Shown here in pieces: positions 14,102-26,870 of a stretch of DNA of 64,000 nt (the first letter of the stretch is position 1; every line of letters starts with the position of its first letter). A model generated the notes under the pieces. The model was not told the DNA's origin. It was given only the letters and a program-made list of their open reading frames with translations, and did no database searches. Origin of the DNA: Rhynochetos jubatus (lineage: Eukaryota; Chordata; Aves; Eurypygiformes; Rhynochetidae). The DNA is taken from NCBI GenBank assembly GCA_027574665.1, contig CM050652.1, positions 9,900,589-9,964,588 of the forward strand. The letters run 5' to 3'. A program made the position numbers and the translations under genes.

Positions 14102-16034
14102 TAAAGTTATATGAAGAGATATATTCTTAAGTACATCTATTACCTTATTCAATAGAAAGTTACTTAAGGCAGTCTCAATTAATTTGTTATTTGCAAAACG
14201 TTATTGAAAAATAAATTTCAAAAGTAAATGCATATCGTACTGATTTGGCAAGAACAAAGCCAGTTAATTGATCCCAGTTGTAATGAACAAAATTTCTCTC
14301 CCACCATTTCACTCTTGCTTTTGGAGATACCTTCTAAAGTTAAAATTGCATATGTGGCATAGACCTGTATTTCAGCAAATGACTTCTGTTAGCATAATCA
14401 CTAGGGTTAAATTTATGTGAACAGAAGACCAGGAACAGTCTACTAGTCCCAGTGGTTTCCTTCAGTTTGGATTCACAATTTGTCTAAGTTATGATAACAG
14501 TCCAATTAGTGCTTTGGACGTACAGTTTTCCGCTTGGCAGATAGACTACAATAGCTCTTTCAGAAATCCTACTCGTTATATCTTATTAGTATCAGGCAAA
14601 ACAATATAAATCTCATTTCACAAGAGATTTATAAGAACTCCTACTGGGAAGTGGTCCTTTTTCAAATGACCCCTAGTTTCTTTTTCTGTGTGTCAGCTGG
14701 ATATTTCTAGAATACAGTCTTTAATATAAAGTATAGTACATAACAGTATCTAAAAATGTCAATATCTGAGAAAGTAGATAGTATTTCTTCAAGCTAAAGC
14801 TGCTTTGGGGGAAAAATGATAATATTAGTGCTTTGCCAAAGGACTATATCAAAATGAAAAGATTTTTAGTATATATTTCCTAATCAAAATTTGAAAAAAT
14901 CTAAATGTTTAACCGTAGTTCATTTTCATTCACACATGAAGCTGAAAGTCTTTCTGAACATCTTGATTCTGGGCAGGAATTTCAGGTTTACATCAAATTA
15001 ATGTCTTTTGTTCCATTCAAAAGAATTCTCCATTTTTTTAAAAACTAAAAATTCAGAAAACACCAAAGACACATTTTTTTCTGGTTTTAGAGAAGTGGGT
15101 TTTGCTTTTTTAATTGTCCTAGAATTGACATGTCTTCATTTTGGTCGGCTTTTATGGGAACATAACATGTCCAATTAAATGTTGAGAAAGTATTAGAATT
15201 TATAAGTCAAGACAAGACTTGTATATTGAAAAAATTCATTGGAAAATACTATTAATTCTGCTTCTGATAGAGTTTGGGTATGAATAGTTGTCCTATAAGC
15301 ACAAATTTCCCATCCTATAAAATTAGTTGGTTCATTCCAAACCACAGCCAGAGGGCGACCCAGCATATAGCTGATGTTCAGTGTCGGGAATTTGAGCCTG
15401 AACTCAGAGCTCTAGGTCTCAAGTATAACCAGCTAGATCTGGGATAAGCTGTACAGAGAATGACAGTGTAAAGTATGGTAACAGTGCATTTGTCATAACC
15501 TTGTACACTATTACTGTGTGTTTTCTGTCACTGATGACCGAATTTGAACAGCAATACACTGTACACTGCCATGCTGTCCGAACAGGGCTTGTTGAGCCAG
15601 AAGTAAGTAATGAGCCTCTGGTTCACACTGCCCTGGCAGGAAAGTGCAGATGATTTGGCAAGTTCAATATTCGTGGAGCACGTTCTATATTCAGTGCGAA
15701 TTATACAAGTGTCCAAGCTTCCTATGCACTGACAAGTCCTACAGAAGGTATTTGACACTTGGTTTTAGGAACAAACATGGTTCCTATTGTGTTATAAGAG
15801 ATGATGTATGTCTTGATTGCAGTTCACATTTTTAGTGTCAGCAAAAAAATATATTTCTCTGTATGAAAACAGAGAGGCTACAATGCCTTAGCTTACATCC
15901 ATATGGGCCAATGGCTCATGTTGTATTTTAGGAACAGGCCGATTTCCAACCTTTGATCACTGTTAGCTAAATAATGATTTACAAAGCCAAAAAATAAACA
16001 AAAAAATAAAACCCCACGTGTGATTTCTTCATCT

Positions 16035-16064
16035 GTTAAACCTAAGTACGGTGTACTTAGTAAC
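16035..16064. repeat. Inverted repeat, 8+4-bp stem
   Basis: CTAAGTAC and GTACTTAG flank a 3-base loop (GGT). The outer GTTA and TAAC pair across a 3-base bulge. Confidence 0.7.
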
Positions 16065-16954
16065 AGTGAAAAATAAATGCATGGAGCCAGATTCTGGTTC
16101 CATACAACAATCTTAACTTGTAATAAGCCCTTTGAATATATTTGTGGCAAAATACATGTAAGCAGATGAATTTCTCAGTTGCTCTGAATGAGATGAAAAC
16201 AAAGTCTGAAAGGTCAATGGACTGTTCATTTTACCTGGATACAGGTGATTTAAAACAGAAGTTTCAATTGCCTTCTGTCTTGGACCTCTTTTATCCCCAG
16301 TTTTTTTTTTTTAGCTTCTTATTTGTTTATTTTGGTAGACTTACTTTTCTGTTGCATATACAGGAATCAGTCTGAGTAAAGTCAAATACATTGCTTTCTG
16401 TAGCTCTTTTTGAAGTGTTAGGCTACAAAACCCATACTTCATATTTCAGTCGTATACTATGGAAAATGTAATAAACCAATATTTATAAAGCAATTAAGTA
16501 ATTCACCAGCCTTGGGTATTAATTTAATTTAATTTAGACATTATTATTTCCTATCTATTTTTATTCTTGTAATCTGTGAATTATTGACCCTAATAAAGCT
16601 TTACATGAGTTATATGTGACTCATTAATGATCACATTGTATGGCTATTGAGTTGGAAAATACTTGTAATATATTTAACACTTTAGGCTTTATGAGAGAGA
16701 TTTTGTTCTTTCAATTAAGAAAAAAAGCAACAGAAAATGGAAGTTGCCTTTTCTAGCTTTTTCTTTTTTTTTTTTTTCTTTTATTTTCTAGAGATGTTTT
16801 AGAATAAAGAAATTTGATGTAAATCCTCTTTCATTTCCTCAGTGTCAAAATTGGACCTAGATATTTTGGGTTACAGATGAAATGTCCTAGTCACAGTGAA
16901 AACTATTACATATCTGGATTTCATCAGGCACAATTTGGAGATGTATATATAGGA

Positions 16955-17370
16955 GAATCAGAATGATTTGGGTCGGAAGGGACCTTTAAAGATCATGTAG
17001 TCCAACACCCTACTTAGGACAGGGACCTCTTTCACTAGGGTTGTTCAAAGCCCCATCCAACCTGACCTTGAACACTGCCAATGATGGGGCAGCCACAACT
17101 GCTCTGGGCACACTGTTCTGGTATCCCACCACTCTCATTGTAAAACATTACTTCCTTCTGTCCAGTCCAATCTACTCTCAATGGTTTCAATTTAAAACCA
17201 TTGTCCCTCGTCCTTTTACTATAGGCCTTGGTAAAGGCCTCTCCATCATTCTTACAAACTCCCTTGAAGTATTGAAAGGCTGCAATAAGTCCTCCCTGGA
17301 GTCTTCTCTTTTCCAGGCTAAACAACCCCAACGGTCAGCTTTTCTTCACAAGAGAGGTGCTCCAGCCATC
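16955..17370 (-). mobile_element. CR1 LINE fragment, 416 bp (antisense)
   Basis: The longest CR1 copy here. It starts GAATCAGAATGATTTGGG and continues through CAAAGCCCCATCCAACCTGACC, ATTGTCCCTCGTCC and CTTTTCCAGGCTAAACAACCCC. That order matches a CR1 3' UTR plus the end of ORF2 read backwards. The 110-codon + strand ORF and the 98-codon minus-strand ORF over it carry no function. Confidence 0.92.
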
Positions 17371-19151
17371 TGACTATTTTTATGCTGATTCCCCAAGACC
17401 TGGATAAAATCAAGGCACACAATAACAAGACACACGTTAAGGTACTTTCCTTCCTCAGATTTAACAGAAAATAGACTTCCTTACTAACATCTAGTGGACC
17501 AAAGGAGCCCTGATTTATAATAAAACAGATATACTAACATTTTTGGGGGTGTACCGGAACATTCCGGTTTCAAAGCAAAACCCAGCTAAAGCGTATCTTT
17601 GAAAAATGTCTCTTAATCTAAAAAAATGTGTGACATTTGGAACTTATCCCAACATAATTGAACTGATTCTCTGCAGAAACCATCACTGTTCCACACCTTT
17701 CAGTTTTTCCTAGCCAGTCAGATGGGTTATGAATCATAAGCAATATGATACAGTAGTAGTAGAAAGTACAACAAAACACTCATCAGCTTGTAGAATTCAT
17801 TCCACAGACTTTGGGATGTCCATCCCCACAGTGACTGTTGGTCTACAGGAAGAGAAATTAAACAAATACTGTGACTACCAGCAGTCCCTGCCTGAGCCCA
17901 CAGAAGGTAGGGGGGGCTCCATTCTTTGTTCCCAAGTCTCATCCTGTGTTCCTCCAGGATGTTGCCTGGCTCTGCACCCCTGCATTTCTGGGTTTCCTTT
18001 CAAAGGAAAAGAAGAGAAGAAACCAACACTCATTACTACTCATCCCCTAATGTGCACAACTTGGGGCCCCACTGCAGGGTATAACTGCTCCACAGATAGC
18101 TACGCATAGTGTATGACATGGCCTGAGGTTACTTGAGAGCAATAATGGAGATAGAAAATGAGGCAATGAGACTTTTATGACTGTACAGAGCTCCGTTGAC
18201 TTTGGGGTTGTTCTTGGGTGCAGAAATCTGTCTCATGTGGGATCAAAGTCATATAAAGAAAGAGCTAAAAGAACTCTTCCCTTGTTTTAGCAGCTGCCTG
18301 CAACGCCTGCTCATTCCATGAAAGATGAACTCAAAATGTCACCTCTTTTTAATTACAAAGCCAAGAATCAAACTATGCTTAGCAAAATATAAAACCAGAA
18401 ATCTCTGCAGACAAGATACCATTACCCAATGTCTTGTTAGTAATTCATTTGTTTTAAAAGGAATTGCCAAGAACAAGTCACTGTTAATTGTATAACAGGT
18501 TATATTTACTTTCCACAAGAATGTCAGATGGAACTGCATTTTCAAAACCCTTTTTACGTGTAAATCTCGAACTTTCCAAGGTTATCTAAAAAGGGAAGGT
18601 AGTGTTCAATAAGGTAGGATGTGATTTTACAGAACACTAGCTATCCCACATTAAGTCCCAATGTGAACAGTCCAGACCTAGAAGTAGGTAGTGTGCCAGA
18701 AATTTCTATATTATCCTTATACACAAAAACTTTCCTGTGAAGACAAGGTCTCAGACACCTTTTATTCAATTCCTTCCTTATTTTTCAGTAAAAGCCTTAT
18801 TTTACTGAAACATTTATATGTTTGTGTTCTTTAAACTCAGTTTGCTGGAGAAATTGAAAAGAAAGCCTTAATGAATAGGCAGCATCTTAACTTTACATTG
18901 AAGAACAGATATTGGGAATGCAACAGCCCTCAACCCCCAGAAGACCCTAGCACATGGTTCTCAAAATGGTAGAGGCAGGGGGAACAAAGAAAACCATACT
19001 CATGGAATTATATATGCCACTGTGAGATCCTGCCTATACCAGGTATGGCAGCCTAGTTAATCCCCAGAGAGCTTCTACCTTTCCAGGAATGATCAGCTCC
19101 TTTGATGAAGAAACTAAAGCAGTTATGTTTGCAGCATGCATGAGATAATGT
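17371..19151. other. Intergenic, no gene seen
   Basis: Contains the 17553 palindrome. A 126-codon + strand frame at 17729-18109 has no recognisable domain and is taken as chance. Confidence 0.65.
17553..17568. promoter_or_regulatory. ACCGGAA-CA-TTCCGGT palindrome (heat-shock-element-like core)
   Basis: Two 7-base arms with a 2-base spacer contain GAACATTC, the GAAnnTTC arrangement of a minimal heat-shock element. A single pair is weaker than a functional three-unit element, and no promoter is evident nearby. Confidence 0.3.
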
Positions 19152-19396
19152 TGGGTTTAAATTTAAAGCAGGGAGATTTAGATTAGATATCAGGAAAAAA
19201 TTCTTCACAGAGAGGGTGGTGAGGCACTGGAACAGGTTGCCCAGAGAAGCTGTAGATGCCCCATCCCTGGAAGTGTTCAAGACCAGGCTGGATGAGGCTT
19301 GGAGCAACCTGGTCTAGTGGAGGGTGCCCCTGACCATGGCAGGGGGGTTGGAGCTGGACTTTAAAGTCCCTTCCAACCCAAATGATTCTATGATTG
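19152..19396 (+). mobile_element. CR1 LINE 3' fragment, sense
   Basis: The sense CR1 end contains GATTTAGATTAGATATCAGG, GGTGGTGAGGCACTGGAACAG, CATCCCTGGAAGTGTTCAAG and CATGGCAGGGGGGTTGG, ending AATGATTCTATGATTG. It is relatively well preserved, suggesting a younger insertion than its neighbours. Confidence 0.94.
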
Positions 19397-19784
19397 TCTA
19401 GGTTTAGAGTCTATGGTGTTAACATCAGCACATTGCTGACCTTTTTTCCCTTTTTTATTTCAGCATTAAACAACAAGTCATTACAGTAATGCTTCAGGAC
19501 AGAAGGAGGCCATGCAGTCCGGTGAAGTCATTCCCAGTAACACAGTGCTGGTTTTCTTTTCTTCAAAGTGCTTGTCTAACACTTTCTGAACGATCACAGC
19601 TGTGGTTTCTGGTGCCATGTCAGATGATCCGTTCCCCATGTTAATTACCCCTTTGAATTCTGCTGATTGTCACAGTACCTGTTCTTCTCTCATTTGTCTT
19701 GTGTCTGTCAGCATTAAAACATCCAAGGTTCTGTATAACTTTGTGGTATCTCTTAATTGTCTCTTTTCTTGTGACCATTTACTG

Positions 19785-19831
19785 TGCTATGGTGGGTTGA
19801 CCTTGGCTGGACACCAGGTGCCCACCACAAC
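19785..19831 (-). mobile_element. Short terminal fragment of an avian LTR
   Basis: The stretch TGCTATGGTGGGTTGACC, continuing into a GGCTGGACACCAGGTGCCCACC-like segment, resembles the U5 end of a common bird ERV LTR in antisense orientation, related in layout to the left edge of the element at 1533. The rest of the LTR is absent. At under 50 bp the assignment is tentative. Confidence 0.4.
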
Positions 19832-20623
19832 CAAGAAATAGTTTGTGTTGCCCATGCATACACACTGTCAAAATTCTTCTTTTTTCAAAGACTTCTTGAA
19901 TCCTTTCTCCCTGATTTTCAGTATCTTGCTTATCTGTGATATTATTTTAAAATATAAGTAGTGCATAAGAGCGTCCCCTCTGTCTCAGCATCTTTCCACT
20001 CTATTTTTCTTTATCTGCATCTGTATTTTTTTGCATGGTTCAGGAATGAATTTCAGACACTGTAGATTATCTTTTACTTTGAGTACTTGTTAAACCTTTG
20101 GCACCAAGAAAATTAATTAAGGTCAAGGAAAAATAAAATTTGCTGCAATATGTATTTTTTACTCTCCTTTCTGTTTCTTCTTCCCACTCAAGTCTTTCTT
20201 CTTCTAATTATGGTCTGAAAAGACACTCTGTGAGCTGAAAAAGAGGTACAGAATGGTTAGTCTAGTATTATGTCTCTATTTCATAACATTCAGTATCATC
20301 TTTCTAGGTTTCATAACTATGTTTTCATGTTCCCTTTTTTATAATCTGCAATTTGCAGAATTCTCTCCCAGCTGAGATCTAATAACTGAATTGTAGCGAG
20401 ATGGTTTTACCACCTTCCATTTAGTTTTCCTGATTAATAAGTTTCTTCATCTGCCAGAGGTTTGTGGATGTTGTGGAACAGTTCCCAGCTGATCTTTTGA
20501 TCATGCAGTTCTCCTTTCATGGTTGGATTGAACTTGTCTTCTAACATGTTTAGATTACATTTTTGTATTTACCAAATATGTCTGGATGTTATTTACCTCT
20601 AAATGGCAGAGGTAAGCAAGCTC

Positions 20624-20669
20624 TGGCTGTGGGGCTGCCCTCTCTCTGCTCCAAGGCAGCCCACAGCCA
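20624..20669. repeat. Strong inverted repeat, 15-bp stem
   Basis: TGGCTGTGGGGCTGCC (20624-20639) pairs with GGCAGCCCACAGCCA (20655-20669). The pairing gives 15 bp with one bulged G, around a 15-base pyrimidine-rich loop. It is the most GC-rich hairpin in an AT-rich region. Confidence 0.85.
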
Positions 20670-20972
20670 TGCAAAGTCCAATGGGACAAAAGGCAAGATG
20701 TATGAGCTCAAGCTTTGGAGAAAATAACCACACTTTTATGGGTCCCCTTTGATTCTGTGCATTGACAGGCATCTGTTACAAAATACTATATTAACAGATC
20801 CTTTATGAACCTGGTCCTTGTTCTGCCTCCCTGCTCAAGCCAGTAGTGAGTCTGTGATACAATATGCCAACATTACCCATAGTTTATTTGGCAATGCATG
20901 ATAGTGATTCCCACTGAAAATGTGAATGTCTTTCCAATCCCTCAGGAAAGTAGCTCTTAATATGCCTTCTGT

Positions 20973-21053
20973 CCCTGCCCATGGCAGGGGGGTTGGAACT
21001 GGATGATCTTTAAGGTCTCTTCCAACCCAAACCATTCTGTGATTCTATGATTC
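20973..21053 (+). mobile_element. CR1 LINE 3' terminal fragment, sense
   Basis: About 80 bp: CCCATGGCAGGGGGGTTGG, then GGATGATCTTTAAGGTCTC and the octamer-bearing end TTCTGTGATTCTATGATTCC. It is a severely 5'-truncated copy. Confidence 0.93.
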
Positions 21054-22377
21054 CCTTTATTTGGGGACGTTGACTCCAAATGCATTCAAATATCCCTAAC
21101 ACGCTGGTTAGCTTTCAGGTAATGTCCAGTTGTTTCCCAGAAGTTAGGTTGCACACCTATCTGTTATTTCTTGACAAATAGCGAGGCTCTTGGCCATTTC
21201 TGACAAAACAGAAAATTGTGGCTTCCCTACTTAAGACTGCAACTGTCTCTAGAGATGACTTTCCCTGGTTTGTATTACATTCAGTCAACCACAGAGTTAG
21301 AAGTGGTGAATTATGTGTTAGCTTTGTCTGATTTGTGTCTTTCTTGTAACATCTATTACATCTCTTACATTTTATTCAACATGCTTGTAGCTATTGATCT
21401 CTCTTCTAACTGTGGTGAGGTGCTAAAAATTAGTGTCTTGATATATCTGTCTCCACATTCTGTGCTCTGTATCAATCATTTACCAGTAGGTGGGTCTGAG
21501 TGTTACTTATTTTAGTGAAAATGAAAAAGCCTTCTTCCACTTGACAGAAACTGTGTTTGGGGAATTGCACTCTTCCTTCACAATTTTTTTAGCGGTTAAG
21601 AGCTTTGAGTTGGGTTTGACTTACCCTGAAACCTCTGTGAGAGCAACTATTCCTGTTCTCAGAGAAACCAATTTGCATTGTAACTCAGTAGAGCACTTGG
21701 TGTGCATTCATGCTTTTTTTAAAAACTGTAATTAGAACATAGTTCTCATTGCTGATCTTTTATGCTGAGCCTCTTACCACAGCATGCCTCTCAGGTGTTG
21801 CATAAGGTAACTTTTCCCATCAGCTTGTAAGGAGCTGAGGAGTCAGAGCTAAATAAAGCTTACATAAAGGCTGTTAAACGTGATGTAAACAGATGTGAAC
21901 TGGCAATTTAATATTACCCTTTAATTTTTCCGTACTGTATAGGACTGGGAAAGCCAAATCTGCCAGAAACCATGCAGCGTTCACAACTAACAAGTAAGCC
22001 CTGAATTTAAACTTGATAATTTATGTGGGTGCAAAAGGATGCCTCTGAGTGAGATGAAATTATTTAGTCTAATGGCAGCACAGTCTCTGATTTGGAGAAT
22101 TTTAAGACTCAGATTTGTAACCACTGAAATGCAAAGAAACATATGCTTCACCAACGGATTAATAAACTAAACTAAGACTTAGCCAAAGATCTCTATAAAA
22201 TACTAACAATATTTTATGCACATATTCTCTGTTATAAATATTATTTGAACGATAAACCAAAACCACTGGTGAAAAATTAAAATGAGACCTGTATAGTTTT
22301 AAACTACTCTTAAAATATAACATCCTGTTACTAGATGGTTTACAGACAAATTATTGGACTCAATAGAGGGGAAATTC

Positions 22378-22451
22378 TTTTGCCTGTGTTATACAGGAGG
22401 TCAGGTTTGATGATCAAATGGTCCCTTCTGACCTTAAAAGCTATGAATCTA
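22378..22451 (+). mobile_element. Older CR1-type LINE 3' end, sense
   Basis: GTGTTATACAGGAGGTCAGG, then TTTGATGATCAAATGGTCCC and TTCTGACCTTAAAAGCTATG resemble the 3' end of older amniote CR1 (L3-type) rather than the typical bird subfamilies. It is short and diverged. Confidence 0.65.
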
Positions 22452-24137
22452 CTCCTTTCCTACAATGTACACATAAAAGGTCAAATTTCTAAGACTGGAA
22501 TATTTCACTGAAGGACCAGAAGATCTCCAAGATGTCTTTAAAATAATGGAGTGAAAAAGACATAAAATACGGACAGGAGAAAGAATACAAAATAAACTAA
22601 GCTAAGGAATCTCTATCTTTCACCATACAAATGGGAATAAAACATTAAATATCAAGCATGTCATATGCTTCCAGAAGTACTTATGTGGCACTGCTTAAAA
22701 ACAACTCCAGCACACAGCTCAAGCTAGTCTGTTTTGCAAGGGATTTTCATGCATAATGTCTCACCTAACGAGAACCTGAATTCTTTACTCAAGGGAAAAA
22801 TATTTTGTGAACTGAATGTGTACATGGCACCCCATGTAAATACATAAACATAATTGAGGAGTTGCAGTGAGAAATACCAGGATCAAAATAGCTACTAACT
22901 ACCTAACAACATTACCACAGTTGTGGTATTAGCATCCACCCTCCCATGCCACCCTGAGAGTGAAATACCTACAGAACAACATTTTCATTTTTGGAGTTTA
23001 TGTTCTAATCACAGTAAGGATTTCAGTGTTTAGAGGAAGTCTCAATGAGGATCACTCTTACAAATGGAGTACATGCTTTTGAGGCACCTTTTAGATCTTG
23101 TTTCTAACTGTTCCCTTTTTATAAAGACATTACACACTAAAATTGATATTCTACTATTTAAACTTTAAATAGTTATTTGGTGGCACTGTGCAAAAAATAA
23201 CCCACAACACTCAACTGCAAACAGTATAAACCTATACCCGCCTAGCAATCAGTACATAATTTAAGTTCCTCCAAATATTTACATTTCTCATAGATGACTT
23301 ATCAAACACAAACAGTAATGAACATTCCTTCTCCTCCATCTTGATTAGCTCAGCTTCTTTGCAACACTGTGTCCCGTATAATAAGGGGTTTCTAACCTTT
23401 AGTAGAAAAGGGATAAAATAAAATATTACATGTGCTATACATTCATTGCCTCTATCCATATGATCTTCATTTTGTGCCGCATTAAACTCCAGCACTTGAC
23501 AAGGGTTTAATTTCTAATCCATACAACTATTTTCTGACAACCTATCTGTGCCTAGAGATAAGGCAAGAGTAGAAAGACATGATATTTGGAAGAAAAAATG
23601 CTGAGCCGGAGAGCACAGTAAGAGGTGTTTTATTTAAACGACATTTCATAAAGCAGCTCTTATCCAAAGACCCAAGAGGACTTGAATCTTACAGCCTATA
23701 TGTTAGATCACTGTATCCGTTATTGAAATTCAGCTATGGCTAGAGAAAGAATAGAACAGCCTTGTGAAAATATATCAAGTGACAAAAAAGATTAGAGACT
23801 AATAAGGAATCTTCATCCCAGTATTAGAAATATAGAAACAGGAACAATTATTTAAGTGAAATTCAGTGAATATATGTCTCTGTTTCACTCAAATATAGGT
23901 TTATTACACTTACATCTTACCCAAGGGATAATATTTCTCAGAATTTCTTTAGCAATACCACGTTGTGCATCTATTATTTTAATATACTTTGTGTTCCTAT
24001 AGCCCATTATTATTAATAGCAACTAATTATTGCAGATAAATTCCCTGATATGAGTGTGTCAGAGGTTTACTTGCAGTGCAATGATTTGTGAAGATTTTTT
24101 CAGAATTAATAATTTCATTTCTAAATCTAAAAAATAA

Positions 24138-24157
24138 GGGGGGGGGAGGGGGGGGGG
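24138..24157. repeat. G9-A-G10 homopurine tract
   Basis: Nine Gs, one A and ten Gs in a row. It causes the proline run in a 142-codon minus-strand ORF (24027-24455), which is therefore not a believable gene. Confidence 0.9.
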
Positions 24158-25362
24158 TTGGTGAACTGCTTATACTTGGAAAGCAGTCAGAAACAATGCT
24201 GTAAATCTCCTTGTTTTCCAAGGCACCTGAGCTAAATCCATTTAGGCTTATATTATGCAAGGTTTCAAAAATAAGATGAAGAATGGAACACTTATTCTGT
24301 TTCAACAGAAATCTTATTTTAGAACTAGCTGTGATAACATCATAAAATTTCTTGCTGGGTCCCTTTCTGTAAAAACACAAAGCAGGTTTTATACAACTTC
24401 TCTTCCCTACACCCCAACCCATTCTTGACGGAAAGCCCTCCCTTGCAATGACCATCTGTCTTTGTGTTCACTGCTAGGTGCTAATTGGTACGAGTGAAAG
24501 GAGGTGGTAATAAACACTTAGCCCAGTGTAGCCAGACCTGCTTGACTGAAGAATAAAATTCTTTGAACTTTACTGGATCTTCAAAAAATAGAGCTTTTCA
24601 GCATAACAAATGTTTAGATTTTTACCCATGTTAACAACATAGTAGTTGTGTCTATAGGGATATAGAAAACCATACAGGCCTGACTCCATGATTGGTTTTA
24701 TAGCAAAGGAAAAAGAATGTAAGTACTGCTACATTTCCAGCTGTTAACATAGCCTTTGTTTTAACATTTGCCACCCCAAAGGAACAGTTCTGGGGGTTGT
24801 AGCACTTTAGAGAACAGAGTCCTTGGTGTTCCCTACCTTCATACGATGACCTGATTTCACTGGAAGTTTCTCAAATGTCATAAGGTTTAAGAGTAAGGTT
24901 GAAACATGGAAAAGGAAAGCGAAAATCACAGTGTCACTCTGTACATGTTGACAGTCATAATATATGTGCTCCATAGCACGTTTCTTTCCCCAGATCTGAA
25001 ACTAGTACCACTAGTACCCTGCTACCTTAGGGCAGGGAACAACTGAAAGAATCAGATTGATCTAATCATTAAGTCTGGGGGGTTTTTTCCTAACTTGAAA
25101 GCTATTCTGAGCTTTTTTACGTATGAGTTCTACAAAATAGATTTTAAAATCCTCCAAAATTATCTTCAGTAAAAGTAATAGGCTGTGCTGAAAAATCATG
25201 GTATGATCTTTTGAAACTGTTATATAACAGAATAATTATATTGCAACAATAATTAGTGTTGTTAAATACTAAAGAAAATAAAATTAATTTATAAATTAGC
25301 AAAAAAAAGGAAAACCCAAAAACCTGACTCATGTTCAGTGCTGATTGTGATTTTTAAGTTAC

Positions 25363-25390
25363 CCTGTTGAACTTACCAGTGTTCAACAGG
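25363..25390. repeat. Perfect inverted repeat, 10-bp stem
   Basis: CCTGTTGAAC and GTTCAACAGG flank the 8-base loop TTACCAGT. There are no mismatches. No adjacent gene suggests a terminator role. Confidence 0.85.
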
Positions 25391-26764
25391 CACCCGTAGA
25401 TTTCAAATTAAAAGTCTAACTTTGACATGGAAAAACATAGGTGAGACAAAGCTGATCTTTAGTTTCTGTTTGCGGTGATGCTACTGCTCCTCTAACCCTG
25501 ATAAATCCATTCCTGTCTTATGCTTAACTTTGCCTATGTAAGTTCAAGCCATAAGTAAATTAGATGTAAGTTCAAAATTTGTGACATTTTCCTTCTTTCA
25601 GTTCTTTTGTAAATTTCAGTCATTACAGGACATTATTTCACTAAAAATCTGTAATGTAGCATAAGGATTACATCTTGGCTAGTAATTCTAGTTGCTATTT
25701 ATATCAAGAAAAGAGCCTATATCATTCATTTTGCATGCCATTATGGATCTGATCCCAAACACCTAGAATTCTCAGTTACATCTTGGTTCTAGAAGATCAG
25801 AGAAGGAAAATTGATTTCTAAATTTATGTATCTGCAAAGTGACACTTGGTAGTAAAGTTGTTAGAATCTTATTACATTTCTTCAGTTGGAAGGTTTATAA
25901 AAGCTGCTTCATCCATATTAAATTCTAAAGTGAAATAGATTTATGTGGGGGAGAACTTCATCTCAATTTAACATCAGTACTGTACCCCAAAGGATTAGAG
26001 TTCATGTCTAATTGAGCTTTTGCAGTACAGTCACAATCACCTACACGAGGAGATAAAAAAGATACCATAACTCTAAAAGAGAAAACACTTTATTCTGTTC
26101 TGCTTAGTCCTTCCTTCTTGCTTTTTACTCCTTCCCCTTCCACACCCTTTTGAGTAATAACACACTGCATTTTAAACATTCCCACAGTAGATGAACATAG
26201 ACATATTTTCTTAGTGATGACCTTGTTTATCAATACGTAAAAAACTTAAACTTATGTCTGACCTGATTTTTATAATAAAAGTGAGCATGGTTTTTGCAAT
26301 TCCTTTTGTATTCTTCCTATAAAAATGGCTCAGTTGGGAAGAGCACTATAAAACTGACTATTTAGATAGTTGCCATTATGGCTGCCACATACAATTTAAA
26401 GACCTCTATAGCTGAGTGTATAGATGTCTCCAAATTAAAGCATGAAAATCAGCCTCCATTCATCAGTCCATAATACCCTCTTCTGTGGGATGGGCAAAAA
26501 ATGAGGATCTGTACCACCCAGTTTCTAGTAGCCTACTTTAGATTGTCCTGTTACGAAAAATACTCCAGGACAACGTTTTTAGTAATATTAGTTAACCAAG
26601 AATAAGCAGGGTGGTTGGAGGAGCTTTAGTGTATTTTCTTTCCTGCTTGCATAGATCAATAAGAACATCTTATGATAATGTGAAAAATATTATTATACAC
26701 TATAAAAATATGGTATAATGACTTAACAGAAATGGGGTGCTCAGATTATCTCTGTCAAAAGTCA

Positions 26765-26870
26765 GAGAATCACAGAATGGTAGGGGCTGGAAGGGACCTT
26801 TGGGGATTGGATCAACTAGATCAACACCCCTGTCAAAGCAGGTTCATCGCAGGTTCATCTAGAGCCCGTA
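26765..26870 (-). mobile_element. CR1 LINE 3' fragment (antisense), diverged
   Basis: GAGAATCACAGAATGGTAGG, GGCTGGAAGGGACCTTTGGG and AAGCAGGTTCATCGCAGGTT match a diverged CR1 3' subfamily in antisense. The border on the right is unclear. Confidence 0.82.

Larger units (their letters stand above)
12944..16954. other. Intergenic, no gene seen
   Basis: Holds the microsatellite near 14 kb and the hairpin at 16035. The slightly GC-richer stretch 15340-15440 is unassigned. No coding signal. Confidence 0.65.
19397..20972. other. Intergenic, no gene seen
   Basis: Contains the LTR end fragment at 19785 and the strong hairpin at 20624. No coding signal. Confidence 0.65.
21054..26764. other. Intergenic, no gene seen
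   Basis: AT-rich. The frame at 21216-21515 (99 codons) is hydrophobic but matches nothing I know. It contains the old CR1 at 22378, the G tract and the hairpin at 25363. Confidence 0.65.

Noticed and set aside
15340-15440. Possible SINE relic
   Set aside because: Only scattered resemblance to a tRNA-related head; not enough to call.
17041-17373. 110-codon ORF
   Set aside because: Lies on the antisense strand of a CR1 fragment.
17729-18109. 126-codon + strand ORF
   Set aside because: No conserved motif and no splice or promoter context.
22913-22928. TACCACA-GT-TGTGGTA palindrome
   Set aside because: Short and AT-adjacent; expected by chance at this scale.
24027-24455. 142-codon minus-strand ORF, longest in the window
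   Set aside because: Its proline run comes from a G-rich homopolymer; no domain or signal and no gene context.
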